NCBI GenBank assembly: GCA_002329485.1
Contig: DCTZ01000010.1
Location: 1 to 56,716, forward strand
Length of the DNA: 56,716 nucleotides
Reading direction: 5' to 3'
From: Caryophanales bacterium UBA1427
Lineage (GTDB): Bacteria; Bacillota_I; Bacilli_A; ML615J-28; CAG-313
This document shows, in pieces, positions 1 through 7,421 of this stretch. The first letter of the stretch is position 1. Every line of letters begins with the position of its first letter. The notes beneath the pieces are model-generated. The model worked only from the letters and a program-made list of their open reading frames with translations. It had not been told where the DNA came from and did not search any database. Position numbers and translations under genes: made by a program.

Positions 1-882
1 TTATTGTCTAAATAAATCGGCCTGTTTTAGGCTGTCATCGGCGCTTTTAAGGTACTTTTTCGCAACCAAACTGAAGTCAAAGCCCAATTTTTCGCTTAAA
101 CCGGTCAAATGTTTGAACCAGGCGACATTATGCCATTGCAAAGCCTGAAAGGCATGCCAAAGCAGGAAATGGTGTTTGTCTTCGTCCGTTACGGGACGGT
201 CAAAATAAACTTCCAATAAGGCGTATCCCAGTTCAATCTCGCGGTTGCCGAAGCAGGCGATATCATAATAAAGATCGTTGTTCCCGCAAAACTCGTAGTC
301 CACCAAAAAGATGGTTCCGTCACTTTGTTTTACGAAGTTTGACCGTTGCGCGTCGCCGTGGCAAAGGGTAAGCGGAAAACTTTTCAAATACGGCACATAG
401 CGGTAAAAATGTTCTTTGACCCGATAATAATCGGCTTCGTGACGGTGGCCGACTTCTTTTGCATACCGTTCATAAAGTTCCAAACGGCCGTACGGATCGT
501 AATCATTGACCGCAATCCTTCCCTTTTCGTGCAAGGAACGCAAAATCCGGGCTATTTCCCTAATATCAAAATCATCGGTCAAGTGCAGGCTAGTCCCTTC
601 CACATAAGGAGTGATTTTGATTCCGTTCGTTTCGTTGAAATATTCGGTTTTGGGAATCGGCGTGATTTGTTCGATGATTTGCAGGTTCTGCCGTTCGATA
701 TGACGATCGACAAACTTTTCCGCATTCTCTCCCGGTATGCGCACGACTTTTTTAGCCCCACCGACCGAAACGACATAAGTATAATTGCTCATTCCCCCGC
801 TTAAGCGATGGAGAATCGCAACATTATCGGTTTGATAAATTACTTTCAAAGTATCTATTAAGCGCATTTCGATTTCGTTCAT
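1..882 (-). CDS. LicA/choline kinase-type phosphotransferase
   Basis: Protein of 293 aa with the aminoglycoside/choline kinase fold. The N-terminal lobe has a glycine-rich segment (LSGGMSNYTY) followed by a VVRIPG strand. The Brenner motif reads CHGDAQRSNF and the metal-binding segment LVDYEFCGNND, both typical of LicA and choline/ethanolamine kinases. It probably phosphorylates a small alcohol such as choline or ethanolamine in the cytoplasm, but the substrate cannot be read from sequence. The ATG at 882 was chosen over an upstream in-frame start because a GAGGAG ribosome site lies just ahead of it. It starts 2 bases after the rdgB stop, so the two are co-transcribed. Confidence 0.8.
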   Translation of the reverse strand: MNEIEMRLIDTLKVIYQTDNVAILHRLSGGMSNYTYVVSVGGAKKVVRIPGENAEKFVDRHIERQNLQIIEQITPIPKTEYFNETNGIKITPYVEGTSLHLTDDFDIREIARILRSLHEKGRIAVNDYDPYGRLELYERYAKEVGHRHEADYYRVKEHFYRYVPYLKSFPLTLCHGDAQRSNFVKQSDGTIFLVDYEFCGNNDLYYDIACFGNREIELGYALLEVYFDRPVTDEDKHHFLLWHAFQALQWHNVAWFKHLTGLSEKLGFDFSLVAKKYLKSADDSLKQADLFRQ

Positions 883-884
883 GA

Positions 885-1475
885 TTATTCGCTCCTCAAA
901 GATAGAATTTTTTTGATTAAAGCTTCGCACGCTCTGGCCCGGTGGCTGATCGTGTTTTTCAATTGATTGTTGATTTCCGCCATTGTCAATTGATATTCGG
1001 GCAAATAAAAGATCGGATCATATCCAAAACCGTTGGTTCCCCGTTCTTCCCCGATAATCAACCCGGAAACTCTTCCGCTTGCTTCGATTAAATGTATACC
1101 GTCAAAATAAACCAAACAGGCAACAAAAGCGGCTTCAGCCGGAATTTTTGCCCCGATTAACTCGATTAGAGCTTTTCGCTTGGCGATGTAACTGGCCTGG
1201 GCAGCGAGGAAACGGGAGCTTTTCAGTCCCGGGGCGCCGTCCAAACAGACTACTTCCAATCCCGAATCATCGGAAATAACCGGAACCCGGTAAACTTCAA
1301 AATATTTCTTGGCTTTAATGGTGGCATTTTCCAAATAGGAACAGCCCGTTTCTTCCACTTCGATGGTTTGAACGGGAAAATCACTGACGGTCAAAACTTC
1401 GATGTGGTACTGATTTAACAACGCTTTGAATTCCTGAATTTTTCCCGGATTATGGGTGCCGATTAATACTTTCAT
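885..1475 (-). CDS. rdgB: RdgB/HAM1 non-canonical purine NTP pyrophosphatase
   Basis: 196 aa, the normal length for the family. It hydrolyses dITP, XTP and ITP to monophosphates and so keeps deaminated purines out of nucleic acids. Family signatures are all present: the N-terminal substrate loop (GTHNPGKIQEF), SDDSGLEV with the catalytic aspartates, GFGYDPIFYLPE, and the C-terminal SHRARA. It is followed after 2 bases by the LicA-type kinase gene, so it is the first gene of a two-gene unit. A TATAAT box lies just upstream at 1502-1507, but no convincing -35 was found. Confidence 0.95.
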   Translation of the reverse strand: MKVLIGTHNPGKIQEFKALLNQYHIEVLTVSDFPVQTIEVEETGCSYLENATIKAKKYFEVYRVPVISDDSGLEVVCLDGAPGLKSSRFLAAQASYIAKRKALIELIGAKIPAEAAFVACLVYFDGIHLIEASGRVSGLIIGEERGTNGFGYDPIFYLPEYQLTMAEINNQLKNTISHRARACEALIKKILSLRSE

Positions 1476-1539
1476 CCTTAACTTCCTTTTCTTATATCAT
1501 TATTATAGCAAAACAAAAGCAAAAAAAGTTAAGAAAAGC

Positions 1540-1594
1540 AAAAAACCAAATGCAAAAGCAAATTGCAAATAGCAAATGCTTTACATTTGGTTTA
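1540..1594 (-). terminator. Intrinsic terminator after the gerM-like gene
   Basis: On the minus strand, AAACCAAATG plus AAAGC pair across an AT-rich loop with GCTTT and CATTTGGTTT, followed by a run of T. This ends transcription of the gene at 1625-2476 ahead of rdgB. Confidence 0.65.
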
Positions 1595-1624
1595 CTTTGC
1601 CGATTGTCAACAAAACCTTTTCGG

Positions 1625-2476
1625 TTATTCCACCGGGTTAAAGACCGCTTCGTAAATTACCGTATCGGTTCCGTTAATGGTCAGACGGCCGACGGTCAGA
1701 TTGGTCTTAACCGTATCGGTTAGCGAGGCAATCAGGGTTTCCGGGAAATCTTGGCTTGTGGCAAAGTTGATGACCAGGGCATCGCCTGACAGTTCGTAAC
1801 TGTATCCTTCATCGGTTACCACTCCGGTTTCGAAAACGATCCGTTGGATAATGAATTCGCATAAATCCGCTTCCAAATGGAAATAAGTAATCGGAAGCGA
1901 GTAACCGTCGTAATGGGTAATTATGGTAGCTGGAAAAGCTTCGTAAAGGAAAAGCGTTTCATAGGTTAAGTTGATGCCGTTTTCCCGGCGGATTTTGGTA
2001 AACTTGTAGCCGCCAACTTCATTGACGATTTCATCGTTGATTTTAATAACCACTTCTTTGATTTCGTCGTTTGTGAAAGTCCAAGCGATTGATTCGATTG
2101 CTTTTCGGCCGGCCGAAAACAGGAAATCTTCTGTGACGTTCAAGGTAAGAACGGTTCCTTCGATGGTGTAATCGATTAATTCGGCGGAGGTATGAATCGC
2201 GGAGTGATAGCCTTCGGGAACTTTATCGAAACAGCAGGTAAGCAGTTCCCATTTTTGGTGAATTTCGTCTTCCGCAATACTTTCCACCGGAACTTGTAAA
2301 CCGACCAACTTTCCTTTTTCGTTTTCCACATAGACAACCTGCCGGTATGGCAAATCCTTGTTTTTATCGTCAGTTGGAACTTTGCCAAACCATTTTTGAT
2401 AGACGGAAGATGGTATTAATAAAGCGGTAGCAACTAACAGGATGATTGCTGCCAAAATAATAATTTTCTTTTTCAT
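1625..2476 (-). CDS. GerM-domain-like membrane-anchored protein
   Basis: 283 aa. Residues 1-22 form one hydrophobic N-terminal segment (signal anchor), so the rest lies outside the cell or in the intermembrane space of a forespore. A region in the first half resembles the GerMN (PF10646) pattern: a beta segment, then IEGTVLTLNV, a helix with AIESIAWTFT, and IKEVVIKINDE. A second, weaker repeat of the same pattern may follow (SGDALVINFA, then LIASLTDTV). GerM proteins act in sporulation and germination. Assignment rests on pattern resemblance only. The ATG at 2476 has GAGGTG six bases upstream; the longer ORF start is rejected because it reads through this ribosome site. Confidence 0.55.
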   Translation of the reverse strand: MKKKIIILAAIILLVATALLIPSSVYQKWFGKVPTDDKNKDLPYRQVVYVENEKGKLVGLQVPVESIAEDEIHQKWELLTCCFDKVPEGYHSAIHTSAELIDYTIEGTVLTLNVTEDFLFSAGRKAIESIAWTFTNDEIKEVVIKINDEIVNEVGGYKFTKIRRENGINLTYETLFLYEAFPATIITHYDGYSLPITYFHLEADLCEFIIQRIVFETGVVTDEGYSYELSGDALVINFATSQDFPETLIASLTDTVKTNLTVGRLTINGTDTVIYEAVFNPVE

Positions 2477-2654
2477 AGACAACACCTCACAAAAGCATAT
2501 TAACAAAAAACATAATTTATGCCTTATTGTGGTGGCTTTTCCCCGTTTGTCATACAATTGTGCAACGAATAATAAAAACGCCCTTTTTCGTTAATTTATC
2601 AAAATCGGGGCGAAAACGTTTGAAAAATAGTATAATAATCATGAGGTGATTTAA

Positions 2655-3491
2655 GTGAATGCCGATTATACCAAACAGACGCCGAACCTTATCGATGGCA
2701 GCAACAAACGCAGTTTGGCGATCATTTTAGCCTATGTGATCGTATTTTTCTTGGCGGGGACATTTGTCGCCTACCTAGTTCTTTTATTATATGCTTTGAT
2801 CAATCATGTCGACCCCAAAGCGCTTTACGATTCGGAAGGCAATTTGGCCGGTGATGCCCAACTCTTTGTCGGATCGATGACGAACTTCTCGGTTTATTTG
2901 GTCGGGTTGGTTATTATTTTGTTGTTGGCCAAACCTTATTTGCTTCAGGACTTGGAATCATCGCGAAATAACACCAAAAAGTTTTTTGTGTTCATCGGAC
3001 AGGGCATTCTGATTTATTATGTAGGCAACGTAATAGGCAATATACTGACCGAACTTTTGGGAATTACGGGCGATTCGGAAAACCAAAAAACCATCGTGGC
3101 GCTTCTTCAAAGCAAATACGTCGCCATTGTGCTCTTAACCACGGTTATCCTTGCCCCTTTGATTGAAGAAATCGTCTTTAGGAAAGCTTTTTTCGATTTG
3201 CTTTCCAAGAAAACCAAAATGAATTCGATAACCATTATTGTCGTTTCCGGAATTTCCTTTGCCATGATTCACTTTGTGATGGCGATTCTCGATATTCTCT
3301 TAAGCGAACAAGGACTGGGAGCTTTGCTTTCCGAATTGATATACATCGTTCCGTATTTTATATCCGGATTGGTCTTAGGCTATATTTATGAAAAATCGGA
3401 ACGCAATATCTTGGTTCCGATTACCATTCATATGCTCAACAATATTCTTTCCGCTATTCTGATTCTCTTTTTCCCGAATTTGGGAATGTAA
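2655..3491 (+). CDS. CPBP/Abi family intramembrane metalloprotease
   Basis: 278 aa multi-pass membrane protein. It carries the three CPBP (CAAX protease and bacteriocin-processing) motifs in order: EEIVFRKAFF (the EExxxR motif), FAMIHFVM and HMLNN, which together bind the catalytic metal within the membrane. Family members process prenylated or secreted peptides or confer immunity to bacteriocins; the substrate here is unknown. The start is a GTG with GAGGTG nine bases upstream. It is transcribed alone and converges on the HU gene, with which it shares a terminator. Confidence 0.85.
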   Translation: MNADYTKQTPNLIDGSNKRSLAIILAYVIVFFLAGTFVAYLVLLLYALINHVDPKALYDSEGNLAGDAQLFVGSMTNFSVYLVGLVIILLLAKPYLLQDLESSRNNTKKFFVFIGQGILIYYVGNVIGNILTELLGITGDSENQKTIVALLQSKYVAIVLLTTVILAPLIEEIVFRKAFFDLLSKKTKMNSITIIVVSGISFAMIHFVMAILDILLSEQGLGALLSELIYIVPYFISGLVLGYIYEKSERNILVPITIHMLNNILSAILILFFPNLGM

Positions 3492-3495
3492 AAAA

Positions 3496-3530
3496 GTGGT
3501 GCATTCGTAGGAAATGCGCCACCTTTTATT
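3496..3530. terminator. Bidirectional terminator between CPBP protease and HU genes
   Basis: A 10-bp stem (GTGGTGCATT against AATGCGCCAC, one U-G pair) with a 7-base loop, flanked by A5 on the left and a T-rich tract on the right, so it can work in both directions. Confidence 0.8.
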
Positions 3531-3798
3531 TGATGAGGGATTTGATTTTATTGCTGCTGACAAAGCGAATGCGATGATGAGAATCGATCTGAATCTTTTC
3601 ACCGGTTACCGGATGAACGCCCTCATACGGAGGAATAATCTGTTTTTCGAAAGTACCGAAATTGACGATATTGACTTTTCCGTCGGTTATTAATCCTTGG
3701 ACAATCAAATCGAAAACTTGGTTCACAATATCCTCGATATCTTTTTTGCGATAGGGAGAATTGTTGAAAATAGCCTCGATAATATCGCTTTTGCGCAT
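3526..3798 (-). CDS. hbs: HU-family DNA-binding protein
   Basis: 90 aa, the usual HU length. The N-terminal dimerisation helices (MRKSDIIEAIF...) and the core NFGTFE are conserved, and the DNA-binding arm contains HPVTGEKI. The arm is divergent: IIPPYEGVHP replaces the usual basic RxARxGxNP stretch, and HHRIRFVSS stands where PAFKPGK is usual. It lies directly downstream of spoIVA, as hbs does in Bacillus subtilis, which supports orthology with the nucleoid protein. A GAGGTGAAAGGGT ribosome site precedes the ATG. Confidence 0.85.
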   Translation of the reverse strand: MRKSDIIEAIFNNSPYRKKDIEDIVNQVFDLIVQGLITDGKVNIVNFGTFEKQIIPPYEGVHPVTGEKIQIDSHHRIRFVSSNKIKSLIK

Positions 3799-3860
3799 AC
3801 CCTTTCACCTCTGCCTTTAATTATACCATAAAGGGAAGGGAATCGCGCTATTTTTTCTAA

Positions 3861-5339
3861 TTAAATAATAATTGTGATTATTAACCCTTTGCCGTGGTTA
3901 ATCACTTTACCCAAAGCTTCTTTGAACTTATATTGGACATGATCGGGAACCGAATGAATTTTGGCTTTAATGCCATCACCGATGACATCGCAGAGTTTCC
4001 GACCGAAGATTTCGCTGTTCCACAGTTTGCTTGGGCTGGTTTGATAATCTTTAACCATGTGTTCCAAAAGAGCTTCGGCTTGTTCCAACGGACCGATAAT
4101 CGGTTCAAAACTGGAATCGACATCCACCTTCGTTATCTGAAGCGCCGGCGCGGTGGCTTTTAATTTGATGCCGTAACGGCCGCTTTGCTTGATAATTTCG
4201 GGTTCTGCCAAAACCATGTCGTCTACCGACGGCACCGCTAAACCGTAACCGCATTGATTGACCATTTGCAAAGCCGGACCGATTTGACTTTGGATTTGGC
4301 GCGTATCCGCATATTCTTGCAACAAACCGATGAGCTCGCCTTTGTTTTCGATTCGCCGACCGATTATTTCCTCAATGGAACGTTGATACATCTCTTCGCT
4401 ACAATCCAAACTGACATCGACCACACCGGTCCCCGGATCGATATTGGTTACTTCCACCCGTTCAAACAATTCGCTTGCTTTCAGTTCGTCCATCATTGTA
4501 AAGACATCTTTCATCTTGCGGTATTTGGAACTGGCACTTCTGATTTCTGTCGCAAAAGCCTGTTTGTAGGAGACATTGTCTTTTAACGATTTCACCCAAT
4601 CAGGAATTTGCAGATTGAGTTCGGAAATATCGAATTCGTTGAGCGCTTCTTTAAGCAGTTCATCGATTTCGGCTTCGGTAACGTTAAGCAAATTGAGCGG
4701 AATGACGCTGACGCCGTATTTTTCGGCCAGTTCTTTGGCCAAATCCCGAGTAACCGTATTATTCGGATTGACGGTGTTGAGAATTATGACAAAAGGTTTT
4801 CCGAGCTCTTTGAGTTCGTTAACAATTTGTTCTTCCACTTTTTCGTATTCGCTGCGCGAAAAATCCCCAAAAGAACCGTCGCTGGTAATAACCACCCCGA
4901 TATGGCTGTGCGATTCGATTACTTTTTGGGTTCCGAGGGTTGCGGCTTCTTCAAACGGAATGTCGTCGCCGTACCATGGGGTTTTGACCAGACGGGCACT
5001 GCCGTCTTGGTTTAAATAGCCGTTTGCGCTCGGAATCACGTAACCGACGCAATCGACAAGGCGTACACTAAAAGCAGTATCATCACCGACCGTGATTTTG
5101 ATATTGGTACTTGGAACAAATTTCGGCTCCACCGTCATAATGGTCTTTCCTTCCGCACTTTGAGGAAGTTCGTCCCGTACTTTTTCCGCTAACTTATCGT
5201 CCCTGATATACGGCAAAACCTTCTTTTCCATAAAATGACGAATGAAGGTACTTTTTCCGCTACGAACCGCTCCGACAACCCCAATATAAACTTCTCCTGA
5301 GGTTCTGGTTGCTACTGCGCGCATAATTTTGTCACTCAT
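3861..5339 (-). CDS. spoIVA: Stage IV sporulation protein A (spore coat morphogenetic ATPase)
   Basis: 492 aa, the same length I recall for B. subtilis SpoIVA. It is a mother-cell ATPase that polymerises on the outer forespore membrane and forms the basement layer of the coat. The Walker A motif GAVRSGKST lies near residues 24-32, followed by LVDCVGYVIPSANGY (Walker B region) and VVITSDGSFGD. The middle and C-terminal regions are full length, so the gene looks intact. The ATG has AGGTGAGG upstream. A sigma-E-like promoter sits immediately upstream, which fits mother-cell expression. Confidence 0.97.
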   Translation of the reverse strand: MSDKIMRAVATRTSGEVYIGVVGAVRSGKSTFIRHFMEKKVLPYIRDDKLAEKVRDELPQSAEGKTIMTVEPKFVPSTNIKITVGDDTAFSVRLVDCVGYVIPSANGYLNQDGSARLVKTPWYGDDIPFEEAATLGTQKVIESHSHIGVVITSDGSFGDFSRSEYEKVEEQIVNELKELGKPFVIILNTVNPNNTVTRDLAKELAEKYGVSVIPLNLLNVTEAEIDELLKEALNEFDISELNLQIPDWVKSLKDNVSYKQAFATEIRSASSKYRKMKDVFTMMDELKASELFERVEVTNIDPGTGVVDVSLDCSEEMYQRSIEEIIGRRIENKGELIGLLQEYADTRQIQSQIGPALQMVNQCGYGLAVPSVDDMVLAEPEIIKQSGRYGIKLKATAPALQITKVDVDSSFEPIIGPLEQAEALLEHMVKDYQTSPSKLWNSEIFGRKLCDVIGDGIKAKIHSVPDHVQYKFKEALGKVINHGKGLIITIII

Positions 5340-5371
5340 ATAAAATTCCTCACCTTCAATGTTTCTACACT

Positions 5372-5401
5372 ACTTTATGAACCTCTAGGCAAAAATATAA
5401 C
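5372..5401 (-). promoter_or_regulatory. Candidate sigma-E promoter of spoIVA
   Basis: On the minus strand, GTTATATT (-35), 14 bases, then CATAAAGT (-10). The sigma-E consensus is close to KCATATT and CATACAAT with a spacer of about 14. It places the start of transcription about 26 bases before the spoIVA ATG. It is a motif match only. Confidence 0.5.
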
Positions 5402-5408
5402 AAAGAAA

Positions 5409-5434
5409 GAAAAAAAGTTGGACAAAATCCAACT
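5409..5434 (-). terminator. Terminator of the DUF402 gene
   Basis: Minus-strand stem AGTTGGA/TCCAACT with a short loop, followed by a T7 tract. It overlaps the stop codon of the DUF402 gene and separates it from the spoIVA promoter. Confidence 0.75.
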
Positions 5435-5981
5435 AATCCTTCGCTCTCTCCAAGCGTTTTTCCATTTGCTTTTTTTGGGCTTTGTATAGGTTATAATCGT
5501 TTAAAACCGTTCCCAGCGAAAAAGGAACTAAACCTTCATCGATGCGATTTAAAAGGAGTTTTAAATTTTTTTCAATGATTACGATTAAATCGGCAGGATA
5601 TTTAAGGTCTAATTTGTTGAAATCGAATTCGTCCCGGTCAAGGACTAATTTGTCGCCGCTAGGAAACACTTTTACATCGAGATCATAATCAATATACTTA
5701 ACCCCTTCTTCATCTTTAACATAAGGTGAACTCAGGTTGCAATAATAGTATACTGAGTGATTTCGCATCATACAAATGATATTGAACCAATAATCTTTGA
5801 AAAAATAACAAACCGCCGGTTCTTTGGTGCGCCACCTGCGTCCGTCTCCGTCAATGACATTGGCCCGATCGTTTACTAATACTAACATATCGCTTGTTTC
5901 GCGAACAATATAACCATATTGCCATACGCGATGAAGGTCACCATTATGTTTATAACTGATAATTTCTACCTTGTTATACAA
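5433..5981 (-). CDS. DUF402 family nucleoside tri/diphosphatase-like protein
   Basis: 182 aa. Contains the DUF402 core: RRWRTKEPAVCYFF, then YYYCNLSSPY and YIDYDLDVKVFPSG, the acidic metal-binding region, followed by a long C-terminal helix. Characterised homologues (S. aureus SA1684/Ntdp, B. subtilis YgaC) hydrolyse nucleoside tri- and diphosphates. A cytoplasmic phosphatase is the best guess. The start appears to be TTG, preceded by AGAGGGT at good spacing. It is flanked by its own terminator and is probably monocistronic. Confidence 0.8.
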   Translation of the reverse strand: MYNKVEIISYKHNGDLHRVWQYGYIVRETSDMLVLVNDRANVIDGDGRRWRTKEPAVCYFFKDYWFNIICMMRNHSVYYYCNLSSPYVKDEEGVKYIDYDLDVKVFPSGDKLVLDRDEFDFNKLDLKYPADLIVIIEKNLKLLLNRIDEGLVPFSLGTVLNDYNLYKAQKKQMEKRLERAKD

Positions 5982-6073
5982 ATTGACCCTCTTTCTACTC
6001 GAAAATATTATATCAAACTTTTTTCCTTTAATAAAATAATATGTTAAGTTTTTATTTTTTTGTCCTTTCGAGG

Positions 6074-6101
6074 TAAAAAAAGACGCTTTTTAAGAAGCGT
6101 C
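6074..6101 (-). terminator. Terminator of the Fic gene
   Basis: Minus-strand stem GACGCTT/AAGCGTC followed by a T7 tract; it overlaps the Fic stop codon. Confidence 0.8.
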
Positions 6102-6827
6102 AGGGACAAATTTTTTGATTAAAAAGATTAAGCGGTCGTATTCTTTTTCCAACAATTCGGTAATCAGATCGACAAATGCTTGTATATTCTTATTTACTTT
6201 ATATTCTTCAAGCGCATTAAAATATTCTTTTTGTTTTTTAACCGGGATGCTCACCGGCAAATATCCGTGTTTAATCAATTGGAAATTCAAAACCAAGCGG
6301 GCTGTGCGGCCGTTTCCGTCCAAAAAAGGATGAATTTTCGCGATTTGCAAATGCGAAAAGGCGGCAAGTCCCAAGGCTGAGCCGGAAAAATGTTCGGCTT
6401 CAAACATAAATCTTTCCATGCGATCGTAGATTTTTAAATAGCTTGGGGGAATATGGCTCGAACCTTGAATGCGAATATCGACATTGCGATATAAGCCCCC
6501 TTGCATAAAACTACCCATCAACGATTCATGGATATCCTTGATAAATTCACTCGTTAATGCGCGATTGTTTTTTGCTTCTTCTGCTACCATTTGAAAAGTC
6601 TGATAGTGATTGTAAACATTGCGACGGACATCACCGTCGATTCTGGTTGCTAATCCCTTCGCTATCGAAACAACTTCTTCCAATGGCAATTCTTTTAATG
6701 GGTTTTCCATTGCAACAGAATGCTTGGTAAAAACACAAGCAAAATTAAACCGATATAGGTCAAGTTCAGTTTGCGGGACTTTATCGATATTTCGATTGAC
6801 AAAGGCCCTTTTTTCCTCCAACTGCAT
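6090..6827 (-). CDS. Fic-domain protein (class II-type, self-inhibited)
   Basis: 245 aa from the preferred ATG (GAGGTG seven bases upstream; an ATG six bases earlier sits too close to that site). The Fic core motif HPFLDGNGRTAR lies near residues 166-177, and the flap region GGLYRNVDIRIQGS about 50 residues before it. Fic enzymes usually transfer AMP from ATP to a protein hydroxyl. An inhibitory motif of the form [S/T]xxxE[G/N], here SVAMEN, is found near residue 37. N-terminal placement defines class II, in which the glutamate blocks ATP binding. No antitoxin partner is adjacent, which agrees with intramolecular control. The target is unknown. Confidence 0.92.
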   Translation of the reverse strand: MQLEEKRAFVNRNIDKVPQTELDLYRFNFACVFTKHSVAMENPLKELPLEEVVSIAKGLATRIDGDVRRNVYNHYQTFQMVAEEAKNNRALTSEFIKDIHESLMGSFMQGGLYRNVDIRIQGSSHIPPSYLKIYDRMERFMFEAEHFSGSALGLAAFSHLQIAKIHPFLDGNGRTARLVLNFQLIKHGYLPVSIPVKKQKEYFNALEEYKVNKNIQAFVDLITELLEKEYDRLIFLIKKFVPDAS

Positions 6828-6963
6828 ATCCATGCACCTCGACTTTCTACTAAAAGTATATCATAAAATTGCTTTTTGGGCTACAAAGATATTAAAAAAA
6901 TACGTTAATAGCTCTTTTGGCTATAAAGGTTAAAAAGGATTAATCTTTTTTTAGTCACTTCTT

Positions 6964-6992
6964 TTGAAAAAAAGAGCCTTTTGGATTATAAT
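6964..6992 (+). promoter_or_regulatory. Sigma-A promoter of the rubredoxin-like gene
   Basis: TTGAAA, 17-base spacer, TATAAT. The transcript would start about 27 bases before the ATG at 7026, with AGGGAGG in between. Confidence 0.75.
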
Positions 6993-7025
6993 AAAAGTAA
7001 CGAAAAACAAAGGGAGGAAATAAAC

Positions 7026-7355
7026 ATGTTATTTAAATGTTCTGTTTGCAATTTCACCTACGAAGGAGACGAAGCTCCAGATTTTTGCCCAAAATGTGGT
7101 GCTCCGAAAGAAAAATTCAACCAATTGGACGAAGCAGCCGCAAAAAAAGTCTATGCCAGCGACGAAACCAACGATTTATTGATGAAATTTGTTGCTGCCG
7201 CCCATGATTTAATCCCATTATGCGAAAGAGGCATTGAAATCAACTTGGATCCGGCTTGCCGCAGTTTCTTCACAAAAGCCAAAGATGCGCTTTGGACTCT
7301 AAAACAAAATGCCAAAGCCGAAATCGAAAACCACATCGGCAAAGGCAAATGGTAA
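7026..7355 (+). CDS. Small protein with rubredoxin-like N-terminal domain
   Basis: 109 aa. The first 28 residues form a rubredoxin/rubrerythrin-type iron site with two knuckles, CSVC and CPKC, about 16 residues apart. The remaining 80 residues are helical, with two further cysteines (LCERG and ACRSFF), and match nothing I recognise. It may be a small electron carrier in oxidative stress defence, but that is inference. The ATG at 7026 is chosen because GGGAGG lies at proper spacing; the ORF is open further upstream across the promoter. Confidence 0.7.
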   Translation: MLFKCSVCNFTYEGDEAPDFCPKCGAPKEKFNQLDEAAAKKVYASDETNDLLMKFVAAAHDLIPLCERGIEINLDPACRSFFTKAKDALWTLKQNAKAEIENHIGKGKW

Positions 7356-7383
7356 TTCGTTGATTAAATATCCGTAAATGACA

Positions 7384-7421
7384 AAAGAAAGCAGACAGGT
7401 TCGAACCTGTTTGCTTTCTTT
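7384..7421. terminator. Strong bidirectional terminator between rubredoxin-like gene and mutS2
   Basis: A nearly perfect 17-18 bp stem, AAAGAAAGCAGACAGGTT against AACCTGTTTGCTTTCTTT with a single G-U pair and a TTCG-centred turn, with A-tract on one side and T-tract on the other. It serves both converging genes. Confidence 0.9.

Noticed and set aside
346..804. 152-codon plus-strand reading frame
   Set aside because: Lies wholly antisense to the LicA-type kinase and has no ribosome site or recognisable motif.
1500..1595. Recurring GCAAA and AAATGC words that look like a short tandem repeat
   Set aside because: Best explained as AT-rich spacer plus the arms of one terminator; spacing is irregular.
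4576..5019. 147-codon plus-strand reading frame
   Set aside because: Antisense to spoIVA; serine-rich product typical of a shadow frame.
6090..6833. Fic protein as the toxin of a toxin-antitoxin pair
   Set aside because: No small antitoxin gene lies next to it and the inhibitory motif is within the protein itself.
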